Origin: Pectinophora gossypiella
Taxonomy: Eukaryota > Arthropoda > Insecta > Lepidoptera > Gelechiidae
NCBI RefSeq assembly: GCF_024362695.1
Contig: NC_065412.1
Location: 3,595,992 to 3,659,991, forward strand
DNA length: 64,000 nucleotides
Direction: 5' to 3'
Both the position numbers and the translations under genes were made by a program. Below the pieces are notes generated by a model, which was not told the DNA's origin, did no database searches, and saw only the letters and a list, made by a program, of their open reading frames with translations. Shown here one piece after another: positions 50,064-62,600 of this stretch (positions are counted from its first letter, which is position 1; every line of letters begins with the position of its first letter).

Positions 50064-51024
50064 CGATAGTAATATACATTTGCGAGGTGTTTTTATTTTA
50101 TTATGAGGAATTTATTTTCTGTGACCGAATTCTTAAAATGAACGGAACCCTTCTCCATACTCGTATGAATCTAGTTAAGTAGGAAATTCTTTGTCGTGTA
50201 TTTAAATTCATGCAATTTGTCTTTTTGTACCTTCCTTCCTCGTATTGCATTGTGAATATTGTGGCTAGACCTCAGATTAGAAGTAATAAATTAAATATAA
50301 TTACTCTAGCTCGCTTTGGATATATTTAGTTGTATTAAATCAATATAAGGAGCGGGAAAATAAAACGGCGTCGTTCTTGCTACTCCATTTTGTTTCTATT
50401 GTTTTTACTTATGATGATGATGATGATGAAAATATAAGGGCAAATAATAATAATAATAATTTTTACTTATAATAAATATGTGGCCAGCTAGCTAAATTGT
50501 TACATCTCGTTTTCGCTAGATGGCGCTTATCTGTGACATGCTGCCACCATAAGAACAAAAGCTACAGGAAATTACCAATAGACAATTAATTATCTAATTG
50601 ATAATGAGAACGGTTTATTAGAGTGAAAAGGTTTTCTGTACCGGTTTACTTTAGTTTAAGAGTAAAATCCCGTAATTGATAATTAATGAAAATGTATTGC
50701 TTTTATTTTGATTCCGTACAAAATAAAAAGATTTTAAAGGCCGTCGATTTACATGTTTGAATGTTCCAAAGTTGAAATGGATTGTTATAGACCTCCACGT
50801 GTACGTCAAAAAAACATTGTTTTTAATGGGACAATGAAGTGATTCTTCATCAAACTCTAAAAAACTAGCCCTAGATGGAAACAAAATAAGGAACCAGAGA
50901 TAATGACAAGGGTTTACGTAAATAAGGTGGAAAGAGCATACTTACAAACTATAGCCTTTTATTTTTCATAAACTTACAATTATCCCAAATTCGTCTCACA
51001 ACTGTCCTCAAACAACTGAAAAGT

Positions 51025-51190
51025 GTGAGGACCATACTCCACCCACCACCACACTGCTCCACTGCAGGTTGGTGGAGCTAATTTGGGTTAGAAGGGACCC
51101 ACGGCTTAACGTGTCTTTCGAAGAACGGATTCATCCTATTTTTTCGACACAAGTCTATCGAAACCAAACAAAGAACTGTGTCAGAAAGTG
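51025..51190 (-). mobile_element. SINE fragment, antisense
   Basis: On the minus strand it carries the AAGTCTATC-flanked body: GGATGAATCCGTTCTTCG, CACGTTAAGCCGTGGG and TCCACCAACCTGCAGTGG. Both ends are lost. Confidence 0.5.
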
Positions 51191-52004
51191 GCAACTCAAC
51201 GTGCTCTTCAGATATCGAAAAATAAGAATAGACCTTCATGTGAGCCCAACGCTCCAGCCAATAGACCAGGTAACGTTCTTACCTAAAATGTTATTCTAGA
51301 ATCATCAATGTAAGGAAGCCTGTCCTATTATACGTATAAATAAAGATAATTAAACCATTTGAATTAATAAAACTGGTTTTTCTGACATTATGAAAGTGGA
51401 GTGACTTGTTACATCATAACCCATTAGCATTTGATATTTATAATATAGATTGCATTAATTACAAGGGTTAATAATGATTCACATTATTCTAAATATTTTA
51501 CTCATTCAATAGATACATTGTCCTATGCATATTGTGCTATTGCATACATCAACAAACAAGAATATTGTATACATAAGTTGTAGGTAATTGAAAACCGCCA
51601 CACATTTATATTTGGCGTTCAAAGATAGCGTGTATGCACGCTTTTTTTTTTCTTTTGAAGCTCGGGTCTATGGAGGCTTTATTTCATGCACTGTATCACT
51701 GCGATCTGTAAAATCCATTGTGATCGCCCCATTATGCTAGAGTTCGCCTCACGGTTATGCCTGGCATTTTTTATTGTATGGTTTTCTTTGTTTAGTAATA
51801 GTTTTGACAGAAGGAGATTCTGATATCCAAAAAGTAACATGAAGCCATGTTTCAGAAGCGACATAAAGCCGTCGGTCCCGGCTGCCTAGTTAGAAATGCA
51901 AGATCAATACGTCCCGACTGCTACTTACATAATAAAAGCAAATTGTTTAAGGTTTTCAACGTTACTTATTGTAGGTTTGCATTAACTACTTGGGCGGACA
52001 AATG

Positions 52005-52140
52005 GGGAGCCCGGTACAAAATTTAAGGCAACAGGCCTGAGGGTGCCCAGTTCGGCGCGAACCTCGGCTCATGGCGTCATCTGAGAGGAAAATATTTAAA
52101 AGAATTAATCGACCCTAGTGGATCGATAGCGATAAGCAAA
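52005..52140 (+). repeat. Interspersed repeat with CGACCCTAGTGGATCGATAG
   Basis: ACAAATGGGGAGCCCGGTAC, ATCTGAGAGGAAAATATTTAA and CGACCCTAGTGGATCGATAG reappear in reverse order and orientation at 58030-58240 (CTATCGACCCACTAGGGTCG, CTCAGACGACGCTCTGAG). Family unknown. Confidence 0.45.
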
Positions 52141-52805
52141 TACCTACGCATTTGTTAACCCCATAAGCCATGTCAAGTACAATCCTAACACCATAAGAAA
52201 GAATCCTTCTTCTTCTTTCGTGTCGATGACAAGTCGATCTAGAATTATAGACTGTGTCAGCCCAAAATGCTGCTACGGCAGTAGCACGAGTGGAAGCGCT
52301 CATCAAATCCTGTGTTATCTAATGTTTGTTTTCGGAACATAACAAAATACACGTTGATATTAAGTGTATATTGGCCTCTGCCATAGCACTTACTTTATAA
52401 AATCCAATTTTCTTCACAACTAAAGGGCGAAAACCTAATTTTGTCGGGTCACCATTTATAAGCTATAAGGCTAAGCACGTATTTTCTTTGAGCCCAACTC
52501 CTATTATTTAACCTGAATTATTATTATTGGTGAAATTACGAGTCTAAGAAAATACTTCGCTAAAGAGATCTCGTAATAAAAGAAAGTGGAGACTTGCGTT
52601 TAAATTCAATTAGCTGTTCAAAAGCTAGATACCCAATAATCTTGATCTAAAAGGCGAAGAAAGAGGCTTGAAATTAAACTCCAGGGGAGATCGTGTTGCT
52701 TCTAATTGAAATCAGACCTTAATTTTTAGAATTTACTTTCTTTATTTCGTATTAAACACGATTACGGAGGCACAGAAACACATTTAATAGACTATCCTAC
52801 TCTTT

Positions 52806-53012
52806 GTTTTAAGATTACGCGGTTGTTATCATAATGAAAGCACATAATAACGGGTTCTTACCACGTTTAAATCAGGGATATGAATTTCGACACTGCTGCA
52901 AGTACTATGATAACAGGATGACTGATGAGATTAGAGTGTTTTCGGGAATACCGGGAGTCTCATATCCCTGATTTAAACGCGGTAAGAATCCGTTATTTTG
53001 GGTTTTAACTAC
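52806..53012. mobile_element. Full copy of the AACGGGTTCTTACCGCG element
   Basis: Arms of about 40 bp: ATAACGGGTTCTTACCACGT then TTAAATCAGGGATATGA, mirrored by TCATATCCCTGATTTAAACG then CGGTAAGAATCCGTTAT. The central sequence (GATGACTGATGAGATT) is shared with the 40685 copy. Confidence 0.72.
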
Positions 53013-53224
53013 CCTATTCTTTTTAGCGTCACTTTTCTGCTTCACTGAGTGTCGATTAAAAACGTACCTTACGTACAAGAGGCCGGTAGAACGTCAAATA
53101 TTGATATAAACATAAGCTCACGACACATCAATGGTCAATCAGAGGTACATACGTCGTAAGATCTATACCAACGTGAATCGTATCGCCGTCTATAATGGCC
53201 GAGTCAACTGTGTTAGCGAAACCA

Positions 53225-53386
53225 GCCGGGTCTGCATGACAACCGCGCCGCGCGCGGCGCGAATTATATCGAGCGCTTGGACCAATAAACGATACGAATG
53301 TGTATTTACGTAGATGGACGTCAAATGGCTATTGGTCGAAGCGCTAAATATAAATCGCGCGCGGCGCGGTTGTCACGGGACCCGGC
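53225..53386. mobile_element. GC-rich inverted-repeat MITE (CAACCGCGCCGCGCGCG)
   Basis: GCCGGGTCTGCATGACAACC and GCGCCGCGCGCGGCGCG face CGCGCGCGGCGCGGTTGTCA and CGGGACCCGGC. A degraded relative lies at about 33470-33625 (GGCAACCGCGGCACGCGCAG). Confidence 0.72.
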
Positions 53387-54004
53387 TGCATTTAAGATAA
53401 ATGAATAACTAATTGATACAAGTCAGGTATCGGGGTTTTAACCGCCCCTCGTTTGAGAAGCAAGCGGGTATACCATAGGATCACAGTAACTCGAGATTAA
53501 GCGAGACGGATGAAATACATTTACATTGATACACTCTGTAATAGTATCAAAAATATACATAGTTATGTAACTTGCAGCACGTTGTAGACACAAAGTGCGC
53601 TAACGAAGCAAATAGGATTACTGTGACAGTGACTGAGCATTCCATTCTCTGTTTATTGCATTACATTTGTCCAACGACATTCGTTTGAATATAGACATTT
53701 CATTTAAACGTACTGCACAGTATGTGTTCCTTAAATAAACATAAATAGCTTATATAAGTCCCACTTATGAGCACAGACCTCGCCTTAACCAACCAGATGA
53801 GGTATAGAGCATCCACGAAGCTGCTCCAGGGCGGGTTTGGGCATGCATTCCTTAGTTTTGTTAAAGTTAGAACAGATAAGATAAAACATAATTTATTCGG
53901 CATAATCTAAATAAGATACAGAAAGGCACAACAGGCGACCTTATTGTTCGTACATTAATTTCTTCCAGGTAACTTCGTCAACGCTTTTTTTTTCTTGGGA
54001 ATAT

Positions 54005-54142
54005 GGGTTTCACGATGTTTTCCTTCACCGCTGAGCACGTGATAATCATTTACGATCTAAATATGATTTCGAAAATTATCGTTTTAGGTCCGTGCTGGAT
54101 TCAAACCTGCGACCACACAGTGACAGTCAAGCGTTCTTCCAA
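54005..54142 (-). mobile_element. SINE-like repeat fragment, GAGGTCGCAGGTT family
   Basis: Minus strand: GGTCGCAGGTTTGAATCCAG and CACGTGCTCAGCGGTGAAGG are present. The 3' half is missing. Confidence 0.55.
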
Positions 54143-54269
54143 CCATGTACCTACCTATATGACGGTAACGCTCCACCCCACAGTAATGCGTTTCGGACGC
54201 CGAGCTCACCCCCTCTGAGTCTTACTTTAGTCTTTAGTCTTTAGCCACATAGGAGCCCCGATTCCGGCA

Positions 54270-54616
54270 GACACCTAATTTTACTTTAAGTTATACCTGT
54301 CATTTTCTTATCCGCCGAAAAGGAAAGGGACGGATGATTGACAGCTCTTAATTTTAGGAAGAATGAGTAAATGAATGAATAACCCGGGCGAATCAAAAAG
54401 GTATCTTCCTGGTATACAAACTGTTTGACGTGTGCTGTCAACATAATTCTGGCAGGTTATTTGCCAATATAAATTTTTTAAACGGTTGTTTTAGATTTGT
54501 GCTTAAAATTGAGGCGTGTTTCATAAATTATATGCTTGTCGATTACCCGTCCCTTTCCTTTTCGGCGGATAAGAAAATGACAGATATAACAAAATAAAAT
54601 TAGATGGTGTTTACAG
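54270..54616. mobile_element. Inverted-repeat MITE (TATACCTGTCATTTTCTTAT), longer copy
   Basis: The arms are almost perfect for over 60 bp: ACACCTAATTTTACTTTAAG, CATTTTCTTATCCGCCGAAA and AGGAAAGGGACGG against CCGTCCCTTTCCTTTTCGGC and ATAAAATTAGATGGTGT. Confidence 0.78.
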
Positions 54617-55639
54617 GAATTAGCTCCTGGTTCAGCTCCTTAATACATATTAGTAAACACGTGACGTAATCAATAAAACTATGTTTCTAATTTCAAGTTC
54701 ATTTGTAAACCAGTTACGTTATATGTGATTACGGAAATGCCATGAACTGGGCCAATGCCTTGAGAAAATGTTGTAATAAGCACTTTCCAACTTGAGTGAT
54801 TTGACAGGAGGTGAGTTGTGCACCGCCGTCAACCCTGGCAAAAAAAAAACAAATCATCAAAATCAGTTTAGAATTTTTAAAATAAGAACAGTTGCAAATT
54901 AAGTCGTAATTCAAGTACTTACCTTGTGTTTCAACTATGCTACTTCTATCGACTTCAGAATTTAGATTCTAACATTGTATGCAATAAAATATTATTTCTT
55001 ACTTTTATTAGACACTTTTTGAAGTCGGTTTACTTTTTTAAGTACCTACTTTTTAGAGCATTTTGTTGAAACGTGCCTCACACATAACCCTTATTTTCGG
55101 TTCGCGGCAGTCGGGTAAAACATGTAAACAGTATTATACCTGCTCGTATAAAACATTTTATTTCCCTAATTTATTGTTCAACATTATTTTTTCCTTTAAC
55201 TTATCAATTTATCATAATGAATGGTCTTACTAACAGGACATTAGAGTATATTTGACATTCATTTAATTCAATAAACAATTCATGATTTTTCCGTATAGTC
55301 GGGTTTTAGTTTTTAAACTTTTATTTTTATTTATCATAGGTATTGTTTGAAGAAACTTTTTGTAAAAGTTTTTACTTAATGTCGTTACGTTGGCAAGTGC
55401 GAAGCTAATATTTACGGGGAAAACGATTTCGTAAAGGGTACGTCGACGTTTAAAAAAAAGTGTTCTGTATAAAAACATTTTAGTACCTAAACCATAATGT
55501 AACATCCTCATGTTACTATCATAATGCTGTGTGTTACATTCATTAATAAATTATTGATTGATTGATTAATATTTTACATTTAATAGCTTCTTGGATAACT
55601 CCCGTTTAATTGCTCCATAAGAAAACCAGACCCTTTTCC

Positions 55640-55765
55640 GGACTTTTTTCCCCGGGTGCTTTCAAGGCCAGAGTGAACAGGCACGAGTGGGTGAGTTCGC
55701 TCCATCTTAGGCCTTCGGGCAAGTCTGGGGCCAAGAGCAAACCCATCAAAGGTAAAAAAAAAGTT
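55640..55765 (+). repeat. Possible retroelement 3' end or repeat
   Basis: CCCCGGGTGCTTTCAAGGCC, GGCACGAGTGGGTGAGTTCG and CTGGGGCCAAGAGCAAACC end in GGTAAAAAAAAAG. It is more GC-rich than its surroundings and can be read open for about 35 codons. The A-run end suggests a retroposed piece. Confidence 0.35.
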
Positions 55766-55769
55766 TTTA

Positions 55770-57820
55770 TTTAAATATTCCTAATAAAAATAATGTTTAT
55801 TTCTCTAGAAACAACAAGAAACAAGAAACATTTATTGAGAAGCTGTGTAGGTACATACATGCAGGTGTCAAACATTATGAAATTGTCTCAACAGCATGTC
55901 CATGTCGGACGTACAATATTACAAATAATGTCAGTATTAAGCATCAAGGAATTAAGTAAGTATCTAATAATTAGTCACATTATAAACATTTGTCATTTGT
56001 CATAATTTGTTTTTCTCTCACAAGCATAAACCAAAAGTAACATAATATAAAATTAACTATATACCTATATGCAACGCGTATCTCTAAAAAAGTCACGTTT
56101 CATAACACTTGTAATGCAAATGTAACCTTGTACTGTGTCTGCTGTCTACAAACACATTTCGCATAATTATAATAATTAATAGGTGTGTATGACTGTCACA
56201 CATAATTATTATTCACGTCGTGATGAACTTTAACAAAATTTTTAACCATTTTAATTATAAAAATAAACATTTGTGTTCGGATAAACAAAAACAATAATTT
56301 TATGTACAAAAAAAAATCCTCTACAAAGAAAATGACATTAGGTAGAAGTTATTTCCGGCGTAATTACTAAAATACAAATAAAATCAACGGCAGTTGATTT
56401 AACCCTTAACTAGGCTAGACCTACGTGTCTTGGGCAACCAATTAATTATTACAATTCCATATCCTACAATGACGTAATGAGTTAAAAATCTTTCCGGACA
56501 AGTAATTAATGTCAAATTTGCAATAAGTCACGTGAAAAAAAGAGTAACGAAACATTTAGTAACAGGTAAACTAAAAATCTATTTTATAAGCTCTTCGTTA
56601 GAAACATGATCTGGGGCAAGCAACATTTCTGTTAAATTTAGAATTTACGTCAAAACACTTTGGTGCTGAATTATGAATGTGTCTTTGCATAAACTCGTCA
56701 AACATTCTTTTCTTTTTCTTGCAAAGGAAATCTTGCTTCTGGAAAGTTATAGACTGAAAATAAAATAAAATAAAATATTTTTTTTAATTACTTATCTGCA
56801 ATCACAATTATACTAATGAAACTAAATTATATAATGATACTTACGTTTTTCATTCAACAATATGTACAAAAATATAAGACAAATTTACACGAACTCTTTA
56901 TTTTTCTCTTTCTTCCTTTTTAAATGAGTCTTAACATAACTTGAAACGATGCTTGCTATCTCAATATCTGCCACAGATTATACTTACAATTATGCAACTA
57001 ACATTCCATTTATTCATTTTTGGCGGTTTTTTATTTGGGAAAATGGATCAAAACTGTGAATATCGAAAAATATTTTCTTTTCTCACAATTTTTTTTTCAC
57101 GTAATAAATGTTTTTAGATTATTTTTGTACCTTTTCTTTTTTTGTCACATATAATTATAGTACCTACTTAGTAGGATCGGTTTAAATATCCGTACAGAAC
57201 AATCAATAGATATATACCGATTTAATTAGGTAGGTATTGGTTCGCAAAATTGGTGCAGGGTCGTGATGATAAATCACGATTTTGTAGTTATCCTTATAAG
57301 TCAATGTATCTTCGCACAAGTACGAGATTTCTCAAAACTCAGTTCAATACAATATTCAGTTCAATACAATATTTCTTAAAATCACCCAATGACTTTAACA
57401 GGATGTGGTTTCTAGTAGGAAAAACATATTGTAAAAATAAATAAGATCGTTATAAGCAACGATCACTTTAAATTCGATGATTGGGTCACTAAATGTACAT
57501 AAAATTAAAATATAACACAGATTAGCTATACAAAATATTTTAAAACATCTGTTTCTCTTAATATTTTATTTTTAATGCGGCAATAATAATATAATGTTTA
57601 CAACTTATTTAAAATAGAAATCGAAATTTGTTACTAATCATGAAATACCTGTTTCATGATTAATTAGTATTAGTACACTCCATTCAAATTCTGTAACTTA
57701 CGATTGGTTTGTCGAATAGTTATCGGTATTTTGTCCTATTTTAAATATCGGTCATCTTAACTCAATATAGTACCTGGAGTATCTACTTTATAAGTAGTAA
57801 TTACATACATCTAAATCATC
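55770..57820. other. Intergenic stretch without recognised feature
   Basis: Strongly AT-rich. Short homopolymer runs and scattered AATAAA motifs only. Confidence 0.45.
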
Positions 57821-57824
57821 ACAT

Positions 57825-57985
57825 CATCACCACTAATTTAAGAGCCACGCTCTTGTCGGTGTAGCATTCTCCACGCTACTTTTTTAGGAAAATATAGGGC
57901 TGTGGTTTTCCTTTTGCCTTCTGCCCCGCAGCACTCTGTCTGACGCGATTGGGATGGCGCCCAGAGTATTCTGTATATCTACCGA
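57825..57985 (+). mobile_element. Repeat of the AGAGCCACGCTCTTGTCGGTG family
   Basis: CACCACTAATTTAAGAGCC, GGTGTAGCATTCTCCACGC, CTTCTGCCCCGCAGCACTC, GGGATGGCGCCCAGAGTATT. Confidence 0.62.
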
Positions 57986-58029
57986 CGTAAAAATCACTTA
58001 ACATAGGTACTTGTTCATAGTCAGATTAG

Positions 58030-58240
58030 AGCTCTGGCCAAGTTGTCGAACCGCGTCTGCGTGGTCGATAATTTCCCTCACTCATCGTATATCGCTATCG
58101 ACCCACTAGGGTCGATTATTTCTTTCAAATATTATCATCTCAGACGACGCTCTGAGCTGCCCTGCTGTTGTATTCAATTTTATACCGGATGAGAGTCCTC
58201 AGCGCTCCCTACAATATGGCAAAAAAGCCCAAGTATTATT
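58030..58240 (-). repeat. Interspersed repeat, antisense copy of 52005 type
   Basis: Contains CGCTATCGACCCACTAGGG, AATATTATCATCTCAGACG and CCTCAGCGCTCCC. Fragments also near 31690-31780 and 35755-35800. Confidence 0.45.
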
Positions 58241-58478
58241 GTTCCATTACACGTTAAGCCACGTCATAAAAAGTCAGGTTAGTGTATGTAATTACTTAAT
58301 AAGCTCATCTGATAATACACTCATCGACATTACTTTTAATGTAAGGCGGAAATTGAATTTAAAAAGAGCAATATTATTATGCTATTCGTAAACATTGAAC
58401 TTGAAAACACTTACTAGCAAAAGTAAAAACTGGTAATGAACATAACCTTAATTTCTAAAGATATTTATAGCAACAGAA

Positions 58479-58691
58479 ATGCAAGCAGGGACAGACAGAT
58501 CGGAAGTAAAACGATCAGCTGATAAAATATTTGTACCAGCGATAAGGTTATTGAACTATGTCATGGTCTTTGGGGCCATAAAACTAGCGTTGAGCGCTCC
58601 ATTATCCGGTCTTACCAAACTCTTGTCTGATTTCCTCTTCTTTAAGACAATTTTATTGATAACTAAATTAAATATCCGAACTGTTTCGTAA
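58479..58691 (+). CDS. Small hypothetical ORF, 70 codons
   Basis: ATG to TAA in an otherwise plain stretch. The product has a charged start (MQAGTDRSEVKRSADKIF) and a hydrophobic middle (NYVMVFGAIKLALSAPLSGL). The amino-acid mix is more protein-like than the other short frames in this 15-kb stretch, but there is no recognised family, splice partner or codon evidence. Could be a lone exon or chance. Confidence 0.15.
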   Translation: MQAGTDRSEVKRSADKIFVPAIRLLNYVMVFGAIKLALSAPLSGLTKLLSDFLFFKTILLITKLNIRTVS

Positions 58692-58699
58692 AATTAATT

Positions 58700-61190
58700 A
58701 ATTTTATTACTACCTAATATTTAAAATTATTACCTGAATAAAAGAAATAAATAAATAAATAATAAATTATCAGCAATTTGTGGGTAATTATTAGTATCAT
58801 CGGAAGGAGTAAAAGGTACATTAATTTAATAGGTATCGTATTCGTAAGTAATAAGATATGTAAATCAATTACCAGTCTTCGTGACTAATAAAGAACTCAC
58901 CGAATTGACATTGGACATACTAAAATACATAAATGTACGTATAAAATTGTTTTGGCGAAGACCGCAAAAGGGTGAAATATTATACCTAAATATTAAATTA
59001 TTAATCACTTATTGAAAGGAATGGAAGGGGATAATGGGAGAGATTATGATGGAACTGTAGATAATAAAAAATAATTGAAAGAAATCTAAGAAAACAGATA
59101 TGATTTCAGAGAACTAGGTAGCAAAGGCGCTTGTTTCATAGCCACATTCGGCCATTGAGGAAAATCAATATTCCTCGGTGTTCGTGATAGACAGCAATAA
59201 ACAACTATGTTTACTAGACTCTGATGAAAATACTTCCCTGCCCAACGAACCTTCTGGAAACTTTCATTACAAATTGACTGATTTACTTCACTAATATATA
59301 TTACATAAAGTTACTAGCACAAGTTACCTATTAGTCAGTAGGTACACAAACCTAAGCTACATTTTCTATTAGTATTTCAAGAATATTATAACTTGTATTA
59401 TTACAATAATTCTTCAATATTCCTAATGTATTGTCAATATCAACAACAATGTTTACAACCAGATTAATTTCAAGGGGTTACAAAAATAAATTAATGAAAT
59501 TGTAATAATCAAAGTGCATTCAATTTTATGTTTTGTTTAGTAACTATGCTCCATAAAATAAATTTCAAGTTCGTACTTTTTGTTACTCCATGATGGTCAA
59601 CGAAATAAATAAAAAAACCTGTCTACATTAAGAGACTATATACCTACCTTTTGATCGAATCATGCCTAAGCCCTTTTATAGTGAAAATGGGTAACAAAAA
59701 TGACGAGTAAAATCAGCTGAATAAATGGTATGTACACTGAAATTGTCCTGAAAGGAAACCTTGAAAGGAAAATAATATCTTCGATATTCAAGTACGTACT
59801 GCATTTAAAATTGCCACCTATAATTCATTATGTAGTGTTGTTATCGACGTTCACATTTAATTGAGAATAGGTATTATCAAAAGTAAACAAAACACTGTCA
59901 ACGTCTGTGACATATTAACCACCAGTGGTGATACTGATATTAATACTTAACCCGTTGCGTGCTGTGCGATCAATGAAATACTAAGCGCTAATGAGTTTCA
60001 TTTGATAAGGCGTGTTTTTTTTCCGAATTGCGAAATCAAGTTTATTTTTTGTATTATGCGTAAAGTAAAAAGCATTCTTTATTAACAAAAGCGTATTTGT
60101 GTAAATTATAACGAGATAATAATTTAACTAGTATATAAAATATTTTATATCGAGAAGTCAAAAATTTTTGTAAAGTAGGTAGGTACAAGCCTGATAACTG
60201 ATACGTTACTATTATACACTCTTAGCTTCACTTATCCAACGAAAAGTTTTGGCCATCCAAGCATTCTATTGGATTAGAGATTAGAATCCCCTTTGCCTTG
60301 TAAGGTTTTAAATATTTTAAGGAAACGCAATTTTGGGACACAGAAAGTTTATATAACTTTCCAGTGATGAGTTCAAGACTTGAAGCTAACAAGCTTATTC
60401 ATAATTAATTGAACACGCCTCGTGTCCAAAGTTAAAGTCAAATTATTCGATGTTCAAATAAATAAAATAAAAGTGACCAATTTCACAGATTCAAAGGGAT
60501 AATTATAAAACACCAATTACTAAACAAATGTTTCACAAAATAAGTTGAGAAATTAGTTATTATATTTCATTACAAATGACAAAATAATCTATAGTATAAG
60601 TAGGTCTTATGAATATAATATATTATCTGCCTTAATCGAAATTTCTTAACCATCTAATGAGTGACGTGAAAACAAATTAGACAGATACGTGTTAATTAAG
60701 GTACCATTAGAAAAAGTGTTCAGTGTCACAGCGCGGTTTTTTTATAATTAATCACCATTACCAAAGTCTGTTTAAACTCTACTTATTGAATTATAACGCT
60801 TAAGAAATTCAAACTTCATTGATAACATTCATCTTAGGGTAACCCCATTGGGGTAACCCATGTTTATAATTATGAATAATCACGAAAGCCAAAGAAACCA
60901 GCCATTCTATTTTACTATACTTTTGAATATCACAAAAATTTAGGTATCCAAGTATCTGGTAAGCGCGTTACACTTAAGGCCACGTATCAAATGCAAACCT
61001 ATTCACAAAAAAATAAATTCAAATATACTTTATTGCACCAACAGATCAATCACAGAAGTAGAAGATGTTTATCCAGGTACATAGCAATTGACGGCCGTAT
61101 CGCTTAAAGAGAGTTCTGTCAGAAAATAAATATTCTCAATGGTCAGTCAAGAGACATACGACGCGACACATGTAAACACTTGCCTTCGTA
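58700..61190. other. Intergenic stretch without recognised feature
   Basis: AT-rich with few repeats, the least TE-dense 2.5 kb in the window. It lies directly upstream of the candidate promoter at 61.2 kb, so regulatory content is possible but not readable by eye. Confidence 0.4.
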
Positions 61191-61194
61191 TTCA

Positions 61195-61500
61195 GCCGGC
61201 TATTTATACAAATGCGACCTACTCGGCGCGACGTTAGCATTCAACTCTTTACACAAGTACGCACCGCTTGCCTGCGACCGCGCGCGATCATATCGATCGA
61301 TTCGATATTTAAAAATTTAAATCTCGATTCCGGAGTTCGGAGCTTAGTGGAATTACGCGGAGTTTTAGGGTTAACCAATAACAGTTTTGATATAATACAG
61401 TGACCTTTGTGAGAATATTACCAATTACACTTGTTATAATGTGTTTGTCCGAGTGAAGACATTAACATTTGTTTTGTTCATTCAACTTTTGATTTGTAAG
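61195..61500 (+). promoter_or_regulatory. Candidate promoter and first (non-coding) exon
   Basis: A TATA-like TATTTATA at about 61201 is followed by CATTCAACT-like initiator sequence near 61238. About 120 bp is unusually rich in CpG for this window (GCGACCTACTCGGCGCGACG; CGACCGCGCGCGATC), and a good splice donor GTAAGTATAA starts at 61496. Together these look like the start of a gene read to the right. No coding exon is visible before the window ends, so this is an inference. Confidence 0.3.
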
Positions 61501-62238
61501 TATAATTTTTTATTTTAATATCTGCAAATAGCAAGGCTGTGTTGTTATTTTAATTCAGAAGTTATTTCATCTGTGCTGTTTAAGAAAATAATTTATAGTA
61601 TGTATTTGTGTATTGTTTACTTGCTATTTTAAGAACAGTACATGTGACTTCGAAACTACTTTCCAGCCAAGTATTGTTTCGGCCAAATAGTAAATGTCAT
61701 TTGTTACAAATTCAAAATAAGTCACGTCAGAATAAAACTCTAAAGTATCTACGCGCGCCGTCTTTTGTTTTGTTGACATTCTTCTTTCAACATTTTTATA
61801 CTATCTATTGAAATTACGTTCGAGGTTTTAACGTTATCAGCTCTAAGATTATCTTATCATGCATCGTGTTCTTTGTTTTTAATCTACATATTTACTAGAA
61901 GAGAATGACATTTTAAACGTACTTACACTTGAAAAGACGTTAGAAGCCACAGGTATACTGGTCTCAAGGGAAATTAAACTTCAGGTTATTGCAGCAAAGG
62001 AAAATAAATAAATATCATATTGCTGGTCAATCCTCTAAGGGTTGCTAAGACCTCGTCAAATATTTGATACCAGCTGACCGTGGGCACTTTGATTCAATTT
62101 TAATCATCGCTCACTCGGGGGAAATGGCTTGTGGCCTAGAAAGGGCTGGCCTAGGCTACTATACAAACATAGTATACACACATTCATATCGATGCGAAAC
62201 CACAGAATACATTGACAAAACAAAGTAAAGGCAGAACA

Positions 62239-62392
62239 GGGGTTAAAATGGCCACATTGAAGCAGTTCATCTAAGAAAGCAATATTGCAATTTGACATTT
62301 GCGCATATAAAGTAAGTGCGCAATGCAAACAAATATCAAATAGCAATATTGCTTTCTTAGATGAATAGCTTCGATGTGGCCCTTTTAACCCC
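62239..62392. mobile_element. AGCAATATTGC-family MITE, intact, with TSD
   Basis: Near-perfect arms of about 60 bp: GGGGTTAAAATGGCCACATT ... CAATTTGACATTTG on the left and its complement ending GGCCCTTTTAACCCC. The duplication CAGAACA at 62232-62238 and 62393-62399. A 154-bp element with no coding room. Confidence 0.85.
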
Positions 62393-62509
62393 CAGAACAC
62401 GGATAGAATGTGATCATTCAGTTTTAGTAATATGGCCTATCCAACATAAGTAAGTAAGTAGGTATATTAGGTAAAGGAAATAGTGACACATTTAATTTTA
62501 TTTTCTACG

Positions 62510-62600
62510 GCCTCCGTGAACCAGTGGCCTTTGGCGGCTGAATAACAACTCTGACACCAGGGTTGATGAGGTTGGTTATCCACCTCACAAATAGTAGCCG
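62510..62600 (+). mobile_element. SINE remnant with internal deletion
   Basis: CGGCCTCCGTGAACCAGTGG (head) jumps straight to CCTTTGGCGGCTGAATAAC and the GTTGATGAGGTTGGT tail. About 200 bp of the second subfamily is missing between them. Confidence 0.55.
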
